DNA from: JAEUIX01 sp046156035
GTDB taxonomy: Bacteria > Planctomycetota > Phycisphaerae > Phycisphaerales > UBA1924
NCBI GenBank assembly: GCA_046156035.1
Contig: JBJXEW010000033.1
Location: forward strand, 1-64,000
Length of the DNA stretch: 64,000 bases
Reading direction: 5' to 3'
Of this stretch, positions 59,464-64,000 are shown in pieces. Numbering within the stretch: position 1 is the first letter of the stretch; each line of letters starts with the position of its first letter. The notes under the pieces were generated by a model. The model did not search any database. It saw only the letters and a program-made list of their open reading frames with translations, and was not told the origin of the DNA. Both the position numbers and the translations under genes were made by a program.

Positions 59464-61299
59464 ATGGACGACGCGGCCCACAAACCCACGCCCCCCCACA
59501 CCCACGACGATGGTGGCCAGCCCGCGGAGCCGCCACGCGACCACAAGGCCGATCTCGCAGCGGTCCGGTCTGTGCTCGTCGGACCTGAGGCCGCACGGCT
59601 GGACCGGCTGGACAAGACGCTCGCGGACAACGCCTGGCACCTCAAGCACGTGGCGGATGCCCTGCCGGACGCGGTGGCCTTGCGCACCGGCAAGGACGGC
59701 CGCCTCGCCAAGGCCCTTGGACCGACGATTGAGACAGCCCTGCGCACCAGCGTGCAGAAGAACCCGCGACACATTGTGGATGCCATCAGCCCGGTCATGG
59801 GACCGGCCATCCGCAAGAGCATCAGCGATGCCCTGCAGGGCTTCATCCAGAGTTTCAACGAGACGCTCGCCAGCCCCTTCACGCGCGAGGGGCTCAGTTG
59901 CCTCATCGAAGGGTGGCGGACGGGGCAGAGTTTCGGCGCGGTGCGCTTGAAGCGGGCGCTGGTCTATCGCGTGGAGCAGGTCTTCCTGATCCATCGCGAA
60001 ACCGGGCTGATGCTCCAGCACGTGATCGCCGAGCAGGTGCAGGCTCAGGATGCCGACATGGTGAGCGGCATGATGACCGCGATCCGCGACTTCGCCAAAG
60101 ACTCCTTCGGCGTGCAGGAGGGGCAGGGCCTCGACTCCTTCCGCATCGGCGATGTCACCTGCTGGGTGGAGCAGGGGCCTACCGCGATCGTGGCCGCGGC
60201 CATCCGCGGCGTGGCACCGCAAGCCTTCCGGGCGACGCTGCAGGAGGCGCTGGAGAGAATCCTCGCCGAGCATGGCGAGCACCTTGCCGAGTTCCAGGGC
60301 GACGCGTCGGTCTTCATCACCGCGCGGCCCATCCTCGAAGCCTGCCTCAAAGAGGAGGCCCGGCCCGCCAAGAAGAAACGCTCGTTCCCGTTCTTCTGGG
60401 TGGCGATGCTCATCCTCATCCCGCTCCTCTTCTGGTGGGGTGTGCGCTGGTGGTCTCAGCAGCGGCTGGTGGGCGAATTCGTCGACTGGACCAAGACGCA
60501 GCAGGGCTATGTCATCACACGCGTGTCGGAGGACGAGTCCGGCACGCCGCTGGTGATCGGGCTGGTCGACGCCAACGCCCCCGGCGCCGCCCAGTTCTTC
60601 AAGGAACGGCGCATCGATCCCTCGCGGCTGTCGCTGCAACTCGAGCCGTACTACTCGCTCAACCCGCTGCTGGTGAAGGCGCGTGCGGCGGCCGTGCTGC
60701 GGCCGCCCCAGGGCGTCACGCTGGGATTTGACGCGGCTGCCGGCGCTCAGCGCGGGCGATTGGTGGCCACGGGGCGAGCCCCGCACCCGTGGGTGGTGGC
60801 GGCCCGCAAGGCCGCGCCGGGAATTCCCGGCGTGGTCGCGTACGACGATTCCAAACTGGTGGACACCGACCTCGAGGAGATCGAGAAACTCCGCACGCAG
60901 GTGGAGGCGTTCTCCGCCCGCTTCGCCTTTGGCTCCAGCGACCTGGCCGAGCCGCAGGTGGCGGTGGTGGGCGAGATGGCGATCGCCATGCTCCGGCTGG
61001 CCGAGGCCGCGCGGCAGGCCGAGGTCGATTTCCAGATTCAGGTCGTAGGGCACACGGATTCGTCGGGGCAGGAGGAGCGCAACGTGCGCCTGTCGCGGGA
61101 CCGCGCCGACCGCGTGATCGCCCTGCTGGTGGCGCGGGGCTTGGCGGCCCGCGAACTGGCCGCGATCGGCATCGGGCCGGCGGACCCGAAGGTGAAGGAG
61201 ACGACGGACAAGGACCGAGAGATGAACCGGCGCGTCTCGCTGCGCGTGCTGCTGCTCGACCAACCGCTGTTCATCCAAGGAGGGAAGGCCCGGCCATGA
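59464..61299 (+). CDS. OmpA-family trans-envelope protein with large cytoplasmic domain
   Basis: A 611-residue protein. Residues 1-307 are hydrophilic and predicted cytoplasmic, with a conserved-looking segment GPAIRKSISDALQGFIQSFN and VYRVEQVFLIHRETGLMLQH. One membrane helix follows at about 308-328 (FFWVAMLILIPLLFWWGV). The outer part carries a BON-like stretch and a C-terminal OmpA peptidoglycan-binding domain (VVGHTDSSGQEERNVRLSRD). This differs from ordinary OmpA proteins, which have a beta-barrel. The gene overlaps a Ras-like GTPase gene by 4 bases, and the cytoplasmic domain is a natural candidate for its effector or receptor. That link is inference. Confidence 0.78.
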   Translation: MDDAAHKPTPPHTHDDGGQPAEPPRDHKADLAAVRSVLVGPEAARLDRLDKTLADNAWHLKHVADALPDAVALRTGKDGRLAKALGPTIETALRTSVQKNPRHIVDAISPVMGPAIRKSISDALQGFIQSFNETLASPFTREGLSCLIEGWRTGQSFGAVRLKRALVYRVEQVFLIHRETGLMLQHVIAEQVQAQDADMVSGMMTAIRDFAKDSFGVQEGQGLDSFRIGDVTCWVEQGPTAIVAAAIRGVAPQAFRATLQEALERILAEHGEHLAEFQGDASVFITARPILEACLKEEARPAKKKRSFPFFWVAMLILIPLLFWWGVRWWSQQRLVGEFVDWTKTQQGYVITRVSEDESGTPLVIGLVDANAPGAAQFFKERRIDPSRLSLQLEPYYSLNPLLVKARAAAVLRPPQGVTLGFDAAAGAQRGRLVATGRAPHPWVVAARKAAPGIPGVVAYDDSKLVDTDLEEIEKLRTQVEAFSARFAFGSSDLAEPQVAVVGEMAIAMLRLAEAARQAEVDFQIQVVGHTDSSGQEERNVRLSRDRADRVIALLVARGLAARELAAIGIGPADPKVKETTDKDREMNRRVSLRVLLLDQPLFIQGGKARP

Positions 61300-61805
61300 T
61301 CCAGAAGAAAGTGAACATGCTGGGCGCGTTCGCCGTGGGCAAAACCAGCCTCGTGCAGCGCTACGTCTCCAGCCTCTTTTCCGACAAGTACCAGACCACT
61401 GTCGGTGTCACCATCAAGAAACGCGTGCTCAAGGTTGACGAGCAGGACGTGACCCTGGTGATCTGGGACCAGATGGGCGAGGACGAGTTTCAGTGGATGC
61501 AGACCGTTCACATCAAGGGCGCGGCGGGCTTCATGCTGGTGCTGGATGGCACACGCCGGGCCACGCTTGACGTGGCCATCGGCATCGAGGAGCGCGTCAA
61601 GACCGAGATCGGGCCGCTCCCCTTCATCGCCGTCATCAACAAGACCGACCTGAAAGCCCAGTGGGACATCACCGAGGCCGACATCGACGCGATGAAGGCC
61701 CGCGGCTGGAGCGTCTTCCAGGGCTCGGCCAAATCGGGCGAAGGGGTGGAAGCGGCGTTTGAGATGCTGGCCCGGCGTGCGATCGACTTCCCCCTCCGCT
61801 CCTAG
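61296..61805 (+). CDS. Ras-superfamily small GTPase (Rab-like, prokaryotic)
   Basis: A 169-residue small GTPase. The G motifs are G1 GAFAVGKT (10-17), G2 Thr34/35, G3 DQMG (58-61) within VIWDQMGEDEFQ, G4 NKTD (115-118) and G5 SAK (144-146). In G3, Gln59-Met60 replace the eukaryotic Thr-Ala of WDTAGQE, which may alter GTP hydrolysis. No lipid-modification motif is present. It belongs near the prokaryotic Ras-like proteins of unknown function. It is translationally coupled to the OmpA-family gene. The last codons and the TAG stop lie within a palindromic repeat shared with 6108-6162. Confidence 0.9.
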   Translation: MIQKKVNMLGAFAVGKTSLVQRYVSSLFSDKYQTTVGVTIKKRVLKVDEQDVTLVIWDQMGEDEFQWMQTVHIKGAAGFMLVLDGTRRATLDVAIGIEERVKTEIGPLPFIAVINKTDLKAQWDITEADIDAMKARGWSVFQGSAKSGEGVEAAFEMLARRAIDFPLRS

Positions 61806-61845
61806 CGGAGGGGGTGGTCCGCCTCGGGCGGACCGGGGGAGGTGC
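61789..61845. repeat. palindromic interspersed repeat, copy C, over the GTPase stop codon
   Basis: CCCCCTCCGCT-CCT-AGCGGAGGGGG then GGTCCGCC-TC-GGGCGGACC and GGGGGAGGTG. It is copy A (6108-6162) in the opposite orientation. It supplies the last five codons (encoding PLRS plus neighbours) and the TAG stop of the GTPase gene. Confidence 0.75.
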
Positions 61846-62200
61846 AGGCGGTATGAGGCGGCTTCGTCTTTACGCTCGAGACTGGTCAGCGACAGGTTTT
61901 CCACAGGGCTGGTGAGAGGCGGACCGCGTGAATGTCTCTTGATACGTCCGCGTGGGCGGCCGCGATCCTCGCCACGGCACCCCCGATCGGGTTATGATCC
62001 GTCGTCGGTGGTTTTGACCGACACCACGTCCTGGCGGGCTTCGTTCGGGGCCTTGCAGGGATGGGTGAGTGTGCGTGTTCGCATCCTGAGCCGCGCGGCG
62101 GCATACTCGTGGTGGCGGGCGGCATGAGGCCGCCCTATATGGTGTGGGTTCGGTGTGTGGCCCGAGCATGCCGGAGTTGGTCCGGCCATTGGAGGTTACC
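61846..62200. other. gene-free spacer before the pseudopilin gene
   Basis: 355 bases between the repeat and the GTG start at 62201. No protein frame with support was found. A single TTTTCCACA sequence (61897-61905) resembles a DnaA box but is isolated. GGAGG at 62191-62195 is the ribosome site of the next gene. A possible promoter is TTATGAT near 61992, without a clear -35 partner. Confidence 0.35.
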
Positions 62201-63439
62201 GTGGTTACTAGGCATTGGACGGACCGGCCCACCACCACCACTCCACACGTTTCCTTGGCCCGTTGGGCCCGATCCTCGCGGGCCTTCACGCTGATTGAAC
62301 TGCTGGTGGTGATCGCGATCATCGCCCTTCTGGTGAGCATCCTCCTGCCGGGTTTGGCGGCCGCGCGAGATGCGGCGAGAACGATCGTGTGCGCGAACAG
62401 TCTGCGTGGCTCGGCGCTCTCGTTCTCGACGTACGGGGGCGATTACAAGGACGCGATCGCCGGCGCGCCGCTCCACAGCGGGTACACGCTGCTGCCCGCG
62501 CGCGTGGCGACGGGCGTAGCGCCGCGCGTGGGTGTTTCGTACACCAAGGCCACGGACCCATACTTCAACGGCATCGCCGTGCAGGCATGGGACTGGATGG
62601 GTCCGCTGGGTGCGCTGGGCGGGTGGTTCGGCAGCACGCGCGTACTGAATCCGAATGATCCGGGTGCTAAGGTCGACACGCCCACAAGCATGTCCGATGC
62701 GCTGCGTGCTGCACGGTTTGATCAATACCGCAACTTCGGGGGGTTGCTGTGCCCGGCAAATAGAATCGACTCCGAGCCGTTCAACGCGGTCACGCTGATG
62801 CGTTTCCCCAAGATCGGGCCGTGGACGACAGGACGGATGCTGTCGTATTTCATGGCGACTTCCTTGACCGCAACGGAAGAGGCCCCGGCTTTTTTCGGCA
62901 CGGCTGACCGAGTCGGCGAGGGTATCGACCGGAGGGTGTATCGCCCGTTCCTCACGAAGGTCGGCACGCCGAGCAAGCGTGTGGCCGTGTATGAGGGGGC
63001 AAGGTACACCGACAGCGAAACTGAGCCAGATCACGCCGTGAATCGGGATTCCTCGTATGGCGGCGCGTTTCAGGACGCGGGCCCTTGGCTCTTCGACAAC
63101 AACGTCTTGAACCGCTACATGGCGCCGGGCGAGATCGGGAACCGCTTGGCCAACAGCGGGACGTTCCGCGATGCCCGGCCGTATGCCTTTCGTCACGGAC
63201 AGCGGAAGGCGGTGGGCGGCGACGGCAAGCAGTACCGCGGCAACCTGGGCTTCTTCGACGGGCACGTGGAGACGGTGAGCGACGCGGACGCCACCGACCC
63301 CGATCTATGGTTCCCATCGGGCACACGCATCACCAATTCGCGCGGGCGGACGGACAATAACTTCTGGGATCACGCCATGCGGACCTGGCCACGGAAAACC
63401 AAGGATGTCTCCGCGATCAATCCGTACGTCGTCCCGTGA
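62201..63439 (+). CDS. prepilin-type pseudopilin protein
   Basis: A 412-residue protein with an N-terminal type IV prepilin motif (RAFTLIELLVVIAIIALLV), cleaved after Ala and methylated in relatives, and a C-terminal GNLGFFDGHVETVSDAD resembling the H-X9-DG motif typical of the large planctomycete pseudopilin families. Such proteins are abundant in planctomycetes and their role is unclear. They may form secretion pseudopili. GTG 62201 has GGAGG 5 bases upstream, better than the ATG 62168 or GTG 62144 in the same frame. The next gene encodes a membrane protein read in the same direction. Confidence 0.85.
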   Translation: MVTRHWTDRPTTTTPHVSLARWARSSRAFTLIELLVVIAIIALLVSILLPGLAAARDAARTIVCANSLRGSALSFSTYGGDYKDAIAGAPLHSGYTLLPARVATGVAPRVGVSYTKATDPYFNGIAVQAWDWMGPLGALGGWFGSTRVLNPNDPGAKVDTPTSMSDALRAARFDQYRNFGGLLCPANRIDSEPFNAVTLMRFPKIGPWTTGRMLSYFMATSLTATEEAPAFFGTADRVGEGIDRRVYRPFLTKVGTPSKRVAVYEGARYTDSETEPDHAVNRDSSYGGAFQDAGPWLFDNNVLNRYMAPGEIGNRLANSGTFRDARPYAFRHGQRKAVGGDGKQYRGNLGFFDGHVETVSDADATDPDLWFPSGTRITNSRGRTDNNFWDHAMRTWPRKTKDVSAINPYVVP

Positions 63440-63490
63440 CCACAAAGAGCGTGGCGTTGGCGCACGCGGCACCCGGAACCACTTGCACGC

Positions 63491-64000
63491 ATGGAGCGCG
63501 GCACCGAGATGAAGCACACGCCCGGCAACATGTCGTCGCTCACCGAAGACTGCACCGGCCAAGGCGCTGCGAGCAGACGCCCGGTTCGTGCCGCACGAGG
63601 GTTTGCCGTAAAGCGCGACACGCTGATGTTTGTGGCCAGCGTGGTGGCATTGCTGGCCGCGGCTGGCTTGATGGGTTGGCAGATCTTCGGCGGGCCGTCC
63701 TCCCCCGCGGCCATGAGCCGGCAGCGGAACATGATCTGTTCCGAGACCGGTGAGGCCTTCCCGAGGATGACCATGCCCGAGAACCCGGACACACCCACCA
63801 AGAACCCCAAGACCGGGCGTGCCACGCTGTATCCGGCCGAGACGTGCTACTGGACCAAGGACGGCAGCGCCAAGACGACGCCCACCTATGTGCTGCTCAA
63901 CGGGTACACCAACAAGGAGGGGCCGACCAAGTGCCCCGACTGCGGGCGCACCGTGGTGGGGCACAACCCGGCCCCGCCGGTGGAACTGATGCTCAAGGCC
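63491..64000 (+). CDS. membrane protein with CxxC zinc-ribbon-like motif, truncated by the window
   Basis: An open reading frame of 170 codons with no stop before the window end; the 3' part is missing. It has a basic N-terminus, one membrane helix (TLMFVASVVALLAAAGLMG) and then a polar region with CSETGEAFPRM and TKCPDCGRTVVGH, where two Cys pairs could form a zinc or redox site. ATG 63491 and 63509 are both in frame. It lies 51 bases after the pseudopilin gene and may belong to the same operon. No named family is recognised. Confidence 0.55.
   Translation, partial: MERGTEMKHTPGNMSSLTEDCTGQGAASRRPVRAARGFAVKRDTLMFVASVVALLAAAGLMGWQIFGGPSSPAAMSRQRNMICSETGEAFPRMTMPENPDTPTKNPKTGRATLYPAETCYWTKDGSAKTTPTYVLLNGYTNKEGPTKCPDCGRTVVGHNPAPPVELMLKA

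Noticed and set aside
61897..61905. TTTTCCACA, a match to the DnaA box consensus
   Set aside because: It is a single site with no cluster, no A/T-rich unwinding region and no dnaA or dnaN nearby; chance is likely.
63305..63964. Minus-strand frame of 219 codons at the window end
   Set aside because: It overlaps the pseudopilin gene and the truncated membrane gene, which have better features on the plus strand.

Overview
The window is high-GC, gene-dense bacterial DNA with nearly every stretch coding. The gene content points to a planctomycete, probably of the Phycisphaerae type. The reasons are a prepilin-like protein ending in the H-X9-DG style motif, a GldF/GldG fusion followed by a DUF4340 protein, several SpoIIE-type phosphatases, two GroEL paralogues, a staphyloxanthin-like C30 carotenoid cluster, and betaine-lipid genes. 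This is inferred from gene families; there is no rRNA in the window to confirm it.

Layout. 1-9 kb: tRNA-Gln, two Cys-rich exported proteins, an SH3-like envelope protein divergent from a TolC-type lipoprotein, Sua5/YrdC, DinB-like, an aspartate aminotransferase, HicBA and a small aspartyl protease. 9.5-19 kb: rpsO-pnp with a large hairpin between them, a LuxR-type regulator, ligA carrying an in-frame palindromic repeat, an atypical FolD, lysC and a degenerate QueC-like protein. 19-26 kb: a divergent carotenoid cluster (two CrtI-family oxidoreductases, aldehyde dehydrogenase, acyltransferase, glycosyltransferase) whose last four genes overlap or nearly touch. 26-37 kb: pyruvate dehydrogenase E1 alpha, rhomboid protease, GldFG fusion and DUF4340, DegT aminotransferase, a membrane SpoIIE phosphatase and an exported truncated hemoglobin. 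37-45 kb: an Fcy1-like deaminase, a btaA-btaB-DCC run for betaine lipids, an LpxH-like hydrolase, an acyl-CoA synthetase, and TPR/SPOR and hypothetical exported proteins. 45-55 kb: a minus-strand chaperone district read as groEL2, toxin-antitoxin, dedA, groES, groEL1, CPCC protein, dnaJ, grpE, fmdB, acpS. 55-58 kb: argR-argF-argG. 58-64 kb: a GAF-SpoIIE phosphatase divergent from an OmpA-family/Ras-like GTPase pair, then a pseudopilin and a truncated membrane protein at the window edge.

How the genes work together. The clearest functional units are translation and RNA turnover (rpsO-pnp), C30 carotenoid tailoring, betaine lipid synthesis, arginine synthesis with its regulator, and protein folding. 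The strongest candidate for an under-described system is the two-gene OmpA/GTPase module at 59.5-61.8 kb. It pairs a predicted trans-envelope protein, with a large cytoplasmic domain and a peptidoglycan-binding end, with a cognate small GTPase that overlaps it by 4 bases.

A second theme is small repeats. One palindromic element occurs three times: in a spacer, inside ligA, and across the stop codon of the GTPase gene. There is a cluster of six perfect hairpins between folD and lysC, and long hairpins lie in the rpsO-pnp and groES-groEL spacers. Several conserved enzymes (LigA, aspartate aminotransferase, DegT) carry in-frame low-complexity insertions.
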